Part shown: positions 8,089 to 16,773 of the stretch, in pieces
Layout: each line of letters opens with the position of its first letter
Position numbering within the stretch: position 1 is the stretch's first letter
Source: Acholeplasmataceae bacterium UBA5769
GTDB taxonomy: Bacteria; Bacillota_I; Bacilli_A; Acholeplasmatales; Acholeplasmataceae
Direction: 5' to 3'
Assembly (NCBI GenBank): GCA_002418725.1
Contig: DIER01000013.1
Location: 5,106 to 69,105 of the forward strand
Length of the DNA stretch: 64,000 nucleotides
Position numbers and translations under genes: made by a program
The notes under the pieces: generated by a model
Seen by the model: only the letters and a program-made list of their open reading frames with translations
What the model was told of the DNA's origin: nothing
The model's database searches: none

Positions 8089-11000
8089 ATGTGAGATGAA
8101 GCATTTTAACTTTGGAATGATGGGTGCGTTTGAGTAAACGAAGTTCCTTCATCAAATAAGCATTTTGTTCATTTTTCGTATCGCGATTAAATCTGATCAA
8201 GTGCGTTTGGATGTTCTTAAGTTCTTTTTCACGTTTGAGATTCATCCGTTTTACCGCCATCATCTCTTCACGAAGGCGTTCGTCTTGTTGACGCTTACCT
8301 TTTTCAATCACTTCGGTGAGATGATCGCTCTTTTGCTTGAAAATGGTCATGCTCTTGTCGTGATTGACTTCATATTTTCCTAAAATCGCTTGATTTTTTG
8401 TGGTAATGGAGTCATCCAACGATTGATGGTTTTTAATCGCTTGTTGAATGTTTAAATCAATGCTTTGAATACCCTTGTTGTATTCTGCTTGAAGACTCAT
8501 TTTTTTATGATCGTGATCATGTTGATAACTTTGTGCACTGGCCAGTTGATTTTCTTGAATCAGTTTCAGTTCGGTTTCCCGGCGCAGTGTGTTTTCAGAT
8601 AACTTGGTTTCTAAAACGTTGAGTACACGTTGATCCAAAAGCAGTGCTTTCTTGTAGGTGATCTCTTCGAGTTCACCTTTTTTCTTTGCTTTAATCCGAA
8701 TCGTTTTCTCATTTTGTTTTTTATCGGATTCAATCTTATCCGCTTCAACCCTTAAGTCTTCGGTTTGCCGTTGATAACTTGTGTTTAAGCTCTTGATTAA
8801 AGCAAACGTTGATTTTCTAAAGCCAAGGGTTAAGATTTGTTGTTCTTTTTCATGTTTTTGATAGAAAGATAACATAATCCCCATCAAGTGTTGATGATGT
8901 GTGATCACCTTTCTTTCAAACAAGGCGAGGTGCGCATTTAAGTTTTTCAGTTTTTCTTTTAAGAAAAGATCACTTACATAAACTTCATTATATAAACTAT
9001 GGTAGAAGTTCATGAAAGCCTCATGGTAGAGTTTAATATCTTTGGTTAGCGCTTCGTAAACTTTTTTGTTTCGGCTTAAATAGCGATAGAACACGGAAGC
9101 TTCTTGATGTTTTTCTTTTTCAAGCGCTTTTTCTTGTTTTTCCTGATTCTTTTGAATCTTTTCTTTTGTTTGATCGAGTGGCGTTAACTGTGAATGCTTT
9201 TTATCCATCTGTTTTTCGATACCAACGAGCACATCTTTCAATCGCTTTATATCGTGTTCTTTATTGGATAATAGCTTATGTAATTCTTTTAAATCTTGGT
9301 GTTTTGTTTCTGATTTACCTTCATTTTTTAAATGTTCGATCTGTTTGATGAGTTGTTCTATCTGCAGTGTTGTGCGTTCGATATCCTGTTGATTAAGGAA
9401 AAACTGTTCTTCGAGGCTATGGATGTCAGATTCGATAACATTTCGTTTTAAACTGATTTTAGCACGCTCTGCATCAAAATAATTCATCATGTCTTCGTGC
9501 TTTATCATGTATTTATAACCGGTTAAATCCTCAATTTTCTTCACATAAAATGTTTGATCAAACTGTTGATAATACTCTAAGATGCTATAAAAAGACACCA
9601 AAAAGCTATCTTGTTGTTTCTTCAAATAATCAATCATCCCTTTAAAGACTTCAGGATGAGAGGGTAACTCATAGAGTTCGATGAGCGCATCTTTAAAAAT
9701 GCGGTCTGTTTGATAGAACATAAAGATAATACCCATAAACTGTTCCGTCATCTTTTGGTTATGCTCAAGCTCATTTTGGTAGGTCGAAAGAAGTCTCGTC
9801 GCTTTTTCATTACTCATCCGTTGCTGGTGTTTATAGCGACCTTCGTTGACGATAAAAACGCGCTTGGTTTCTTCGGTATGTGCGTCGTGTTTAAGTTGAC
9901 TTAAGGTGTATTTGTTTTCTAGGTAAACGAGTTCCCTTTCAAGGTCAATTTCATTGGTTTGGATTGCTTTACTGTAGTCTATCGCTTTTTTCTGTTTATT
10001 AAAAAGGGCTTGGGACATTTCAATTCTAAGTTCTTGTTCAGATAAGATGAAATCTCGTTTGTTCTTTTCTTTTTCAAGTTCGAGTTGTGTCGAAGCATTC
10101 AATACACGTAAATCACTGTCATAAGACGCTTTGGCTTGATCACGATCAAATTGAAGAAGAAGCATTTCTTTTTTAAGTTCAAAATCAAGGATGGCTTCAG
10201 CGTGTTTAAATTGTGCAATGGTCACATGCGCATCATTGGCAAGCAGATTCAATTCTCTTTCTTGAACCGATGCAGCGATGGACAATTGAAATTCTAAAGG
10301 AAGAAGATCTAAATTATGTTGCTGTAACATCATGTCTTTTTGGTATTGATAGGTGAGCTCTTCTGATTTCTTTAAAAGTTCCGATGTGCTTAAATTATGA
10401 TTGAAATTTAAATCAATTTTTGCGAAATCTTGTTTTTTCTCATACTCATAAAGCGTCTTTTTTAAACGCCATTCATTGATTTCTTTTAAGTGTTGTTGAT
10501 CGAGTTCATAAAGCTTTCGGTGAGCATCTTTCTTCTTTTGAATGATGTCTCGGTTAGTCCTTAAAATCTGGCGGTTTAGATCGCTATCAAACTGATTCAT
10601 CATGGAAGTCAATTCACGGTTTTTCTTATCTTTATCAATCTCAGATTCTAATGACTTGATCTCATCTCTGATCTCTCTTGATTTGAGTAATTTTTCTTTT
10701 TGAGTCGTTTCTCGATAAGCCGATAACTTTGAATTCAACAGCGTTATCTGGTCGTTTCCTTCGTGAATAATCCGCTCTTTTTTCGCTTCATAAGCGGATT
10801 TTTGTACATCGAAAATCACATTTAAAGATGACATTTTTTCCGTGTATGCTTGAAGTGACTTGTTTTGAGCGTCCTGATAATTTTGTTTGAGTTCTTCAAT
10901 GGATTTTAAGATCGGTTTTAAGCGTTCTTGATGTTCTTTTTCAAGATTTAATAATGCTACTTGATATTTTTTCTTGAGTTCATTGATCTTTTTATTGACC

Positions 11001-11692
11001 GAAATTGATAGTTGTGTATACGTATTTTTAATGGTTAAATAGGATTCATCGTTAAGTTTCGTGGCTTGTTGTGCATCCTCTTTAATCGCTAATTTTCTTT
11101 CCTCAATATCAGCATTGACGGCTATTTCTTTTTCAGTAACCCGCTTCATTTCATCGTCATAACGATGGGCGATGAGATCAGTTGTTTCTTTTTTCTCTAT
11201 TTCGATGGCTTGCGTGGTTTCCTGATAAACTTTTCTGGCATCCATCATCACCTTTTGAATTTGCGCAAGTTCTCTTTTTAGGGTTTGATCCGCTTTCTCA
11301 AGTTTTTCAATAGCCTCTTGTTCGAGTTGACTTACTTTTTCTTCAATGGTTTCGAGTTCTAGTTTCAGATTATGGTTAAGATCATGAATCTTTTGATTCT
11401 TCGTTTTTTGACTTTTTTCAATTTCATCTTGGTTTTTTTGAATCAAAACCTGTAAAGATCGTTGGAAGTTTTCCATGTTTTCTGCATAATGGCGGTTAAT
11501 CTTTAACGAACGTTGAATAAAAAGATCCTCGATTTGCTGAACATCTTTATCGACATTTTGCATAAAGGGATTCATACCACGCAAAACAACTGCCAGTTTC
11601 TTTTGAATCGGCAGATACTTTTTGTCAATCGATAAAAGTTGTTTTAAATCGGTATCAAATTGCTTGATATAGTCAAGTTTATGCAATGACAT
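8087..11692 (-). CDS. Very long coiled-coil protein of unknown function
   Basis: A 1201-residue protein made almost entirely of Lys/Glu/Gln/Leu-rich heptad-like sequence from about residue 90 to the end. A shorter, less charged stretch around residues 650-740 (FYQTDRIFKDALIELYELPSHPEVFKG and following) may be a small globular or hinge segment. There is no signal peptide, no transmembrane helix and no nucleotide-binding motif. On reading I found no cysteine and very few tryptophans. The ATG at 11692 is preferred over the GTG at 11695 because AGGA at 11697-11700 is too close to the latter. Own promoter and terminator make it monocistronic, divergent from ruvAB. By appearance it could be a scaffold or cytoskeletal filament protein, as seen in wall-less bacteria, but no family was recognised. 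Confidence 0.85.
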   Translation of the reverse strand: MSLHKLDYIKQFDTDLKQLLSIDKKYLPIQKKLAVVLRGMNPFMQNVDKDVQQIEDLFIQRSLKINRHYAENMENFQRSLQVLIQKNQDEIEKSQKTKNQKIHDLNHNLKLELETIEEKVSQLEQEAIEKLEKADQTLKRELAQIQKVMMDARKVYQETTQAIEIEKKETTDLIAHRYDDEMKRVTEKEIAVNADIEERKLAIKEDAQQATKLNDESYLTIKNTYTQLSISVNKKINELKKKYQVALLNLEKEHQERLKPILKSIEELKQNYQDAQNKSLQAYTEKMSSLNVIFDVQKSAYEAKKERIIHEGNDQITLLNSKLSAYRETTQKEKLLKSREIRDEIKSLESEIDKDKKNRELTSMMNQFDSDLNRQILRTNRDIIQKKKDAHRKLYELDQQHLKEINEWRLKKTLYEYEKKQDFAKIDLNFNHNLSTSELLKKSEELTYQYQKDMMLQQHNLDLLPLEFQLSIAASVQERELNLLANDAHVTIAQFKHAEAILDFELKKEMLLLQFDRDQAKASYDSDLRVLNASTQLELEKEKNKRDFILSEQELRIEMSQALFNKQKKAIDYSKAIQTNEIDLERELVYLENKYTLSQLKHDAHTEETKRVFIVNEGRYKHQQRMSNEKATRLLSTYQNELEHNQKMTEQFMGIIFMFYQTDRIFKDALIELYELPSHPEVFKGMIDYLKKQQDSFLVSFYSILEYYQQFDQTFYVKKIEDLTGYKYMIKHEDMMNYFDAERAKISLKRNVIESDIHSLEEQFFLNQQDIERTTLQIEQLIKQIEHLKNEGKSETKHQDLKELHKLLSNKEHDIKRLKDVLVGIEKQMDKKHSQLTPLDQTKEKIQKNQEKQEKALEKEKHQEASVFYRYLSRNKKVYEALTKDIKLYHEAFMNFYHSLYNEVYVSDLFLKEKLKNLNAHLALFERKVITHHQHLMGIMLSFYQKHEKEQQILTLGFRKSTFALIKSLNTSYQRQTEDLRVEADKIESDKKQNEKTIRIKAKKKGELEEITYKKALLLDQRVLNVLETKLSENTLRRETELKLIQENQLASAQSYQHDHDHKKMSLQAEYNKGIQSIDLNIQQAIKNHQSLDDSITTKNQAILGKYEVNHDKSMTIFKQKSDHLTEVIEKGKRQQDERLREEMMAVKRMNLKREKELKNIQTHLIRFNRDTKNEQNAYLMKELRLLKRTHHSKVKMLHLT

Positions 11693-11707
11693 CACGTCCT
11701 AAAATTA

Positions 11708-11735
11708 TTATAACATATTCAATTCCTTCGTAAAA
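11708..11735 (-). promoter_or_regulatory. Promoter of the coiled-coil gene
   Basis: On the minus strand, TTTACG and TATAAT (11708-11713) are 16 bp apart. The predicted leader to the ATG is only about 10 nt, so transcription would start close to the ribosome site. Confidence 0.5.
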
Positions 11736-11794
11736 AAATTCATCATCATTTATGATATAATAAAAGATAATGAAACATAAGATAGGGTGGTTTA

Positions 11795-12349
11795 ATGTAC
11801 GCATATATCGAAGGTAGTATCACAGAAATCAAACCAAGTTATGTGGTGATTGAAAATCATGGCATTGGCTATATGATTATTTCGCCAAACCCTTATGCTT
11901 ATCATTTGGGTGAATCGATTCGCATCTACACCCATCACTATGTCAGGGAAGATATCGATAACCTCTATGGCTTTAAATCCTTAGCATCCAAAGAGTTATT
12001 CATTAAGCTTATCGGTGTTTCTGGTATCGGACCCAAAAGTGCTTTATCACTTCTCGCATCTGATCAGATCAATGACATCATTTTAGCCATTGAAGAAGGT
12101 CATGTGAAATTCTTAACCAAATTCCCTGGTATCGGCATTAAAAGTGCCCAACAAATCATTCTTGACCTTAAGGGTAAATTGATTGAACCTGAGGATGAAC
12201 TCATCCCCACACATCGAAACGATGTGGTTGATGCCCTTTCAGCGTTAGGATATTCACAAGTTGAAATCAAAAAAGTCATGAAGAAACTCGATCAAGATCA
12301 ACCGGTTGAAATCATGATTAAACAAGCTTTACAACTCTTAATAAAGTAG
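11795..12349 (+). CDS. ruvA: Holliday junction helicase subunit RuvA
   Basis: A 184-residue RuvA, which binds four-way junctions as a tetramer and loads RuvB. The N-terminal OB fold begins MYAYIEGSITEIKPSYVVIE. The tandem helix-hairpin-helix motifs are visible as LIGVSGIGPKSALSLL and KFPGIGIKSAQQIILDLKGK. The C-terminal RuvB-contact helix is DVVDALSALGYSQ. Slightly shorter than E. coli RuvA but normal for Firmicutes. Seven bases separate it from ruvB. Confidence 0.96.
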   Translation: MYAYIEGSITEIKPSYVVIENHGIGYMIISPNPYAYHLGESIRIYTHHYVREDIDNLYGFKSLASKELFIKLIGVSGIGPKSALSLLASDQINDIILAIEEGHVKFLTKFPGIGIKSAQQIILDLKGKLIEPEDELIPTHRNDVVDALSALGYSQVEIKKVMKKLDQDQPVEIMIKQALQLLIK

Positions 12350-12356
12350 GTATCTC

Positions 12357-13376
12357 ATGGATAAAGAACGCATTGTAACAGCAATGTCAATGAAAGAAGA
12401 TGAGGATCAATCGCTTCGTCCGCAAACCCTTGACCAATACATTGGACAAGACGATATCAAGGAGATGCTTGATGTTTACATCAAAGCAGCCTTAAAAAGA
12501 AAAGAAGCGTTAGACCACATTTTACTTTATGGACCTCCAGGTTTAGGTAAAACGACACTTGCACAAATTATCGCCAACGAACTTGGCGTACAAATCAAAG
12601 TCACATCAGGACCTGCGATTGAACGAAGTGGTGATCTTGCTGCTGTTTTAAGTTCGCTTTCCCCAGGAGACGTCTTGTTTATCGATGAAATTCACCGCCT
12701 TCCTCGCTTTGTTGAAGAAGTTTTATACAGCGCGATGGAAGATTATGTCTTGGATATCGTGATCGGTAAAGATCATGATTCCAGATCGATTCGTATCGAT
12801 TTACCACCGTTTACATTAATCGGAGCAACCACCCGTTTTGGTGATTTATCCGCACCTCTCAGAGATCGTTTTGGTGTGGTCTTCCGTTTATCTTATTATG
12901 GCGTTAACGATTTAAAGAAAATTGTTGAACGGACCTCAAAGGTTTATCAAAATGAGATCGATCCAGACGCTGTCATCTCACTCGCGAAAAGAAGTAGAGG
13001 AACACCTAGAATCGCCAATAGACTTTTTAGACGCGTTAGAGATTTCGCTGAAATCATCGGTGATGGTCAAATTACAGAAAAAATCACGAATCATGCCCTT
13101 ACAAAACTGGGCATTGATGACAATGGATTAGATCATACCGATTACCGTTATTTACGGGCGATTGTTGAGAAATTTAGTGGTGGTCCTGTGGGTATTGAAT
13201 CGATTTCAGCATCCATCAGCGAAGAAATGACAACGGTTGAAGATGTGTATGAACCCTATTTACTCATGGAAGGGTACATTAAACGTACCTCACGAGGACG
13301 GGTTGCCACCCAAAAAGCCTATGAAGCCTTAGGCATTAAATATTACAAAGGATTATTTGACAATGAAGGTAAATGA
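12357..13376 (+). CDS. ruvB: Holliday junction branch-migration ATPase RuvB
   Basis: A 339-residue AAA+ motor. Walker A is GPPGLGKTTLA, Walker B is VLFIDEIHR, sensor 1 lies in LIGATTRFG and the arginine-finger segment is PLRDRFG. The C-terminal winged helix includes SASISEEMTTVEDVYEPYL and TSRGRVAT. Length is standard. The stop codon is TGA and the gene overlaps queA by 14 bp, so ruvA-ruvB-queA form one transcription unit, a common Firmicute order. Confidence 0.97.
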   Translation: MDKERIVTAMSMKEDEDQSLRPQTLDQYIGQDDIKEMLDVYIKAALKRKEALDHILLYGPPGLGKTTLAQIIANELGVQIKVTSGPAIERSGDLAAVLSSLSPGDVLFIDEIHRLPRFVEEVLYSAMEDYVLDIVIGKDHDSRSIRIDLPPFTLIGATTRFGDLSAPLRDRFGVVFRLSYYGVNDLKKIVERTSKVYQNEIDPDAVISLAKRSRGTPRIANRLFRRVRDFAEIIGDGQITEKITNHALTKLGIDDNGLDHTDYRYLRAIVEKFSGGPVGIESISASISEEMTTVEDVYEPYLLMEGYIKRTSRGRVATQKAYEALGIKYYKGLFDNEGK

Positions 13377-14379
13377 TTTTGATTTTGCATTACCCAAAGA
13401 GCTGATTGCACAGCATCCCAGTGAAAAAAGAGACCATTCGCGTTTAATGGTTTTAGATAAAGAAAACCAAACGATCGAGCACCGTCATTTTTATGATATT
13501 TTAGACTATCTCACCAAAGATGATGTTCTCGTTTTAAATAACACCAAAGTGATCCCCGCTAGGTTGATGGGTGTTAAAGAAGAAACGGACGCACTGATCG
13601 AAGTGCTTTTGTTAAAAGAACTTGAACCAAACCTATGGGAAGCGATGACGAAGCCTGCCAAACGCGTTAAAGTGGGTACGAATATTCTTTTTTCGAACCT
13701 TTTAAGAGCCGAATGTGTGGGCATCAAAGAAGAAGGCATTCGCCTTTTTAAGATGCATTATGAAGGCCTTTTTATTGAGATCTTAGAACAATTAGGCACG
13801 ATGCCACTCCCGCCTTATATCACGGAAAAGTTAACGGATAAAGACCGGTATCAAACGGTATACGCAGAGACCTTGGGTTCTGCAGCAGCACCGACCGCTG
13901 GTCTTCATTTCACCAAAGATTTACTCCGTAAAATTGAAGAAAAAGGCATTGAAATCATCCCTATTACGCTTCATGTGGGTTTAGGTACATTTAAACCCGT
14001 ACAAACCGAAGATATCACCGCTCACCACATGCATGAAGAAACCTATACAATGTCTGAACGCAGTGCCAAAAGACTTAATTTAGCACTTGAAAAGAAAAAG
14101 AACATCGTCTGTGTAGGGACAACCTCGATTAGAACGTTAGAGAGCAACTTCAATGAACGATTTATCCCAGGTACCTTTGACACCTCAATCTTCATCTATC
14201 CAGGCTATCAGTTTAAAGTAGTCAATAAGTTGATCACGAATTTCCACTTGCCCAAATCAACGTTAATCATGCTCGTCAGTGCACTGGCAGGAAGAACCTT
14301 TATCTTAGGTGCTTATCACGAAGCAGTGAAAGAAAAATACCGGTTCTTTTCGTTCGGTGATGCAATGTTGATAAAATAA
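13363..14379 (+). CDS. queA: S-adenosylmethionine:tRNA ribosyltransferase-isomerase
   Basis: QueA transfers the ribosyl part of SAM to 7-aminomethyl-deazaguanine in tRNA, forming epoxyqueuosine. The 338-residue protein has the family landmarks FDFALPKELIAQHP, NNTKVIPARLMG, GSAAAPTAGLHFT and THVGLGTFKPV-like ITLHVGLGTFKPV. I prefer the ATG at 13363 (MKVNDFDF) over the in-frame TTG at 13357, because AAAGGA lies at the right distance. The tgt partner is not downstream; an unrelated promoter starts two bases after the stop. Confidence 0.96.
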   Translation: MKVNDFDFALPKELIAQHPSEKRDHSRLMVLDKENQTIEHRHFYDILDYLTKDDVLVLNNTKVIPARLMGVKEETDALIEVLLLKELEPNLWEAMTKPAKRVKVGTNILFSNLLRAECVGIKEEGIRLFKMHYEGLFIEILEQLGTMPLPPYITEKLTDKDRYQTVYAETLGSAAAPTAGLHFTKDLLRKIEEKGIEIIPITLHVGLGTFKPVQTEDITAHHMHEETYTMSERSAKRLNLALEKKKNIVCVGTTSIRTLESNFNERFIPGTFDTSIFIYPGYQFKVVNKLITNFHLPKSTLIMLVSALAGRTFILGAYHEAVKEKYRFFSFGDAMLIK

Positions 14380-14380
14380 A

Positions 14381-14409
14381 TTGAAATCAGGCGCGTTTAT
14401 CGCTATAAT
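14381..14409 (+). promoter_or_regulatory. Promoter of the EIIB-like / HPr pair
   Basis: TTGAAA (14381-14386), 17 bp, TATAAT (14404-14409). It begins right after the queA stop and drives the next two genes from a ribosome site GAGGAGG. Confidence 0.8.
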
Positions 14410-14428
14410 TGTTATGAGGAGGAGTCCT

Positions 14429-14788
14429 ATGATCTTATTCCAATTTACACCCACTATGTACATCATCCTTGCAGGAATCATGCTCTTTATCTTGATTCTT
14501 TCTCTCATGTTGATTTTCAAAAAGAAAAAAACAAAAGAGGTTATCCCAACCCTTGACATAGATGTGCTCATTGAAGGCTTAGGTGGTATCAAAAACATCC
14601 AAAGCTTATCCTCAGAACATCAACGACTGAAAGTCATTTTAAATGATTTAAAACGTGTCAAGCAAGATATGTTAAAAACGTTGGGTATTCCTGCTTTTCT
14701 CAAAGGTAAGGAATTAACCTTGCTCATAAAACACCATACAAAAGACGTTCTTTCCAATCTCAGCGAAAGAAGAAAAGAGGTAAACTAA
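14429..14788 (+). CDS. Membrane-anchored EIIB-like protein without the phospho-cysteine
   Basis: A 119-residue protein with one N-terminal transmembrane helix (about 10-30), a KKKKTK stop-transfer patch and a soluble domain (about 44-112). The domain aligns with the glucose-type PTS EIIB fold: LIEGLGGIKNIQSL corresponds to the LxxxGGxxNIxxL start, RLKVIL to TRLRV, and LKTLGIPAFLK to the LKxLGAxGVV segment. The phosphorylated Cys of the CxTRLR motif is replaced by Glu63 (LSSEHQRLK), so it should not carry phosphate. The ATG at 14429 follows GAGGAGG; earlier in-frame codons lie in the promoter. It is one base from ptsH. A sensory or scaffolding role in PTS control is inference. Confidence 0.7.
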   Translation: MILFQFTPTMYIILAGIMLFILILSLMLIFKKKKTKEVIPTLDIDVLIEGLGGIKNIQSLSSEHQRLKVILNDLKRVKQDMLKTLGIPAFLKGKELTLLIKHHTKDVLSNLSERRKEVN

Positions 14789-14789
14789 C

Positions 14790-15059
14790 ATGGAAAAATC
14801 CTTTACAATCGTTTCTGAATACGGTATTCATGCCCGTCCAGCAACACGTTTAGTGAATCTCGCGATGAGTTTTTCATCGGAGATTGATTTAACCGCGATG
14901 GGGAAAACCGTGAATCTAAAATCGATCATGGGTCTGATGTCGCTGGGTATTTATAAAGGTGAACACGTCACGATTCATATCACTGGACCTGACGCAGAAA
15001 AAGCAATGATTGCGATTGCTGATTTTCTCATCACCGAAGGTCTCGGTAAACTAGCTTAA
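14790..15059 (+). CDS. ptsH: Phosphocarrier protein HPr
   Basis: An 89-residue HPr relaying phosphate from enzyme I to PTS EIIA domains. The active-site His14 lies in GIHARPAT. The HPr-kinase serine equivalent, Ser45, lies in KSIMGLMSLG, so regulatory phosphorylation and CcpA co-activation are possible. ptsI is not adjacent. Two cre-like sites appear elsewhere in this window, near 47.1 kb. One base separates it from the EIIB-like gene. Confidence 0.95.
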   Translation: MEKSFTIVSEYGIHARPATRLVNLAMSFSSEIDLTAMGKTVNLKSIMGLMSLGIYKGEHVTIHITGPDAEKAMIAIADFLITEGLGKLA

Positions 15060-15065
15060 AAAAAG

Positions 15066-15092
15066 AAAAGTGGTAGAGATTCTACCCTTTTT
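15066..15092 (+). terminator. Terminator after ptsH
   Basis: GGTAGA-GAT-TCTACC extended by flanking AAAAG/CTTTT pairs, ending in a T run. Confidence 0.85.
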
Positions 15093-15116
15093 CAATTTAT
15101 AAAGGAATGATTTTTT

Positions 15117-15722
15117 ATGAGGCAACGCCACATTAAACAAGCAACAATTGAACATTTAGAAACGATGGGTGTTTTAACCTCACCACGAATCTTGGATTTA
15201 CCAAAGGAACAACCTATACATGTTGAAATTGGTTCTGGCAAGGGACAATTTATCACCTCATTGGCCCATGACTTTAAGGATTGTTTTTTTATTGCCATTG
15301 AAATGGATAAGAATGTCTGTTTTCGTATCGCAGAAAAGAAAAGTGCGATGCAGCTAGATAACTTATGGATTTTACTGACACCTGCTGAAACACTTCTGGA
15401 ATGGTTTTTACCACAAACCGTGGATCAGATCTATTTAAACTTTTCTGATCCTTGGCCTAAAGCAAGACACCACAAAAGAAGACTTACTTGGCCAACCATG
15501 CTAGAAAAATATAAAGTCGTTTTAAAAAAGGATGGCATCTTGCAGTTTAGAACTGATCATTTGAGTTTCTTTGAAGATTCATTAACCTATTTAGAACATC
15601 ACTTTGACCTTACGGAAGTGAACATGGCATTAGATGAATCACCTTACATGACAGAATACGAAGTGAAAAAAAGACTTATGGGACAGATATATCAAGTGAA
15701 GGGATTGAAACAACATGATTAG
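15117..15722 (+). CDS. trmB: tRNA (guanine-N7-)-methyltransferase
   Basis: TrmB methylates G46 of tRNA using SAM. The 201-residue Rossmann-fold enzyme has the SAM motif VEIGSGKGQF, the acidic motif IAIEMDKN and the family signature NFSDPWPKARHHKRRL. It ends with the usual TEYEVKK segment. The stop overlaps the next gene by 8 bp, so it is co-translated with the M42 peptidase. Confidence 0.96.
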   Translation: MRQRHIKQATIEHLETMGVLTSPRILDLPKEQPIHVEIGSGKGQFITSLAHDFKDCFFIAIEMDKNVCFRIAEKKSAMQLDNLWILLTPAETLLEWFLPQTVDQIYLNFSDPWPKARHHKRRLTWPTMLEKYKVVLKKDGILQFRTDHLSFFEDSLTYLEHHFDLTEVNMALDESPYMTEYEVKKRLMGQIYQVKGLKQHD

Positions 15723-16773
15723 AAAAATCTACAAAGATTTATTTGATTTAGAAGGTACAAGCGGTTATGAGAAACCTGTTCAAGCGTATATGCAAAACTT
15801 TATGGAAAAATTTCCTCATTATACGATTGAAACCGACAGATTAGGTTCCATTTTCGCAGTTAAAAGAGCAAAAGATCCTCAAGCACCTGTGGTGATGGTT
15901 GCAGGACATATGGATGAAGTTGGACTGATGGTCGTTGGCATTACCGAGATGGGGATGCTTAAAATGAACCCACTTGGTGGTTTAAACGGTGAAGTTTTTG
16001 TTTCACAAGTCTTAAACGTTCACACCAAAAAAGGTATCATCAAAGGTGTTGTTGGTGCGATACCACCACACTTAAAAAAAGAACAAAACACCTCGATTAC
16101 TGAACTTATGTTAGATATTGGCGCATGTTCTAAAGACGAAGTGAAAGCGATGGGTGTTGAACTCGGCAATATGATTTTATTTTCGAACCCTATGACATAC
16201 ACTGCAAACCCCAATCGTTTGATCGCAAAAGCCATTGATAACCGTTATGGTTGTGGATTAGCATTGGAAGCGATCGAAGCATTTCATGATCTAGAACTCC
16301 CTTACACCCTCGTGGTTGGTGCAACCGTTCAAGAAGAGGTAGGACTTCGTGGTGCGGAAACTTCAGTCAACATGTTTAACCCTGATGTATTTCTTGCGCT
16401 TGATGCATCTCCCGTAAACGATGCACTCGATAAAGAAGCACTTGGTGGCTTAGGTAAAGGCTTTTTACTCCGTATGTATGACCCAAGAAATGTGATGCAT
16501 CAAGGCACCATGGAATGGTTTATTAAACTTGCTAAAAAACATAAAATCCCCTTTCAATACTTTGTATCCATGGGTGGAACCGATGCAGCAAAAGCACTTG
16601 ACTTAAATGCAGGTGTGATTGCCACCACCATTGGACTACCTGCAAGATATATCCATTCAACCGCAGCGATGATGGATTTACGAGATTTAAAAGCTGCAAA
16701 GAAAATGTTATTTACGGTTTTAACATCACTGACACCTGAGATGATTCAAACATTAAAGGAGGCAAATAGATGA
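15715..16773 (+). CDS. M42 family metallo-aminopeptidase (first copy)
   Basis: A 352-residue dinuclear-metal aminopeptidase of the PepA/FrvX/YsdC group. Metal and catalytic residues are visible: His in AGHMDEVG, bridging Asp in KAIDNRYG, the Glu pair in VQEEVGLRG, Asp in ALDASPVND and His in RYIHS. Such enzymes form large dodecameric shells that trim peptides in the cytosol. A second copy lies at 28218. It overlaps trmB and overlaps the following aldo/keto reductase by 4 bp (ATGA). Confidence 0.92.
   Translation: MIRKIYKDLFDLEGTSGYEKPVQAYMQNFMEKFPHYTIETDRLGSIFAVKRAKDPQAPVVMVAGHMDEVGLMVVGITEMGMLKMNPLGGLNGEVFVSQVLNVHTKKGIIKGVVGAIPPHLKKEQNTSITELMLDIGACSKDEVKAMGVELGNMILFSNPMTYTANPNRLIAKAIDNRYGCGLALEAIEAFHDLELPYTLVVGATVQEEVGLRGAETSVNMFNPDVFLALDASPVNDALDKEALGGLGKGFLLRMYDPRNVMHQGTMEWFIKLAKKHKIPFQYFVSMGGTDAAKALDLNAGVIATTIGLPARYIHSTAAMMDLRDLKAAKKMLFTVLTSLTPEMIQTLKEANR

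Noticed and set aside
9166..9348. Plus-strand frames opposite the coiled-coil gene (also 8165-8383 and 9710-9904)
   Set aside because: Shadows of the minus-strand gene, without ribosome sites or family resemblance.
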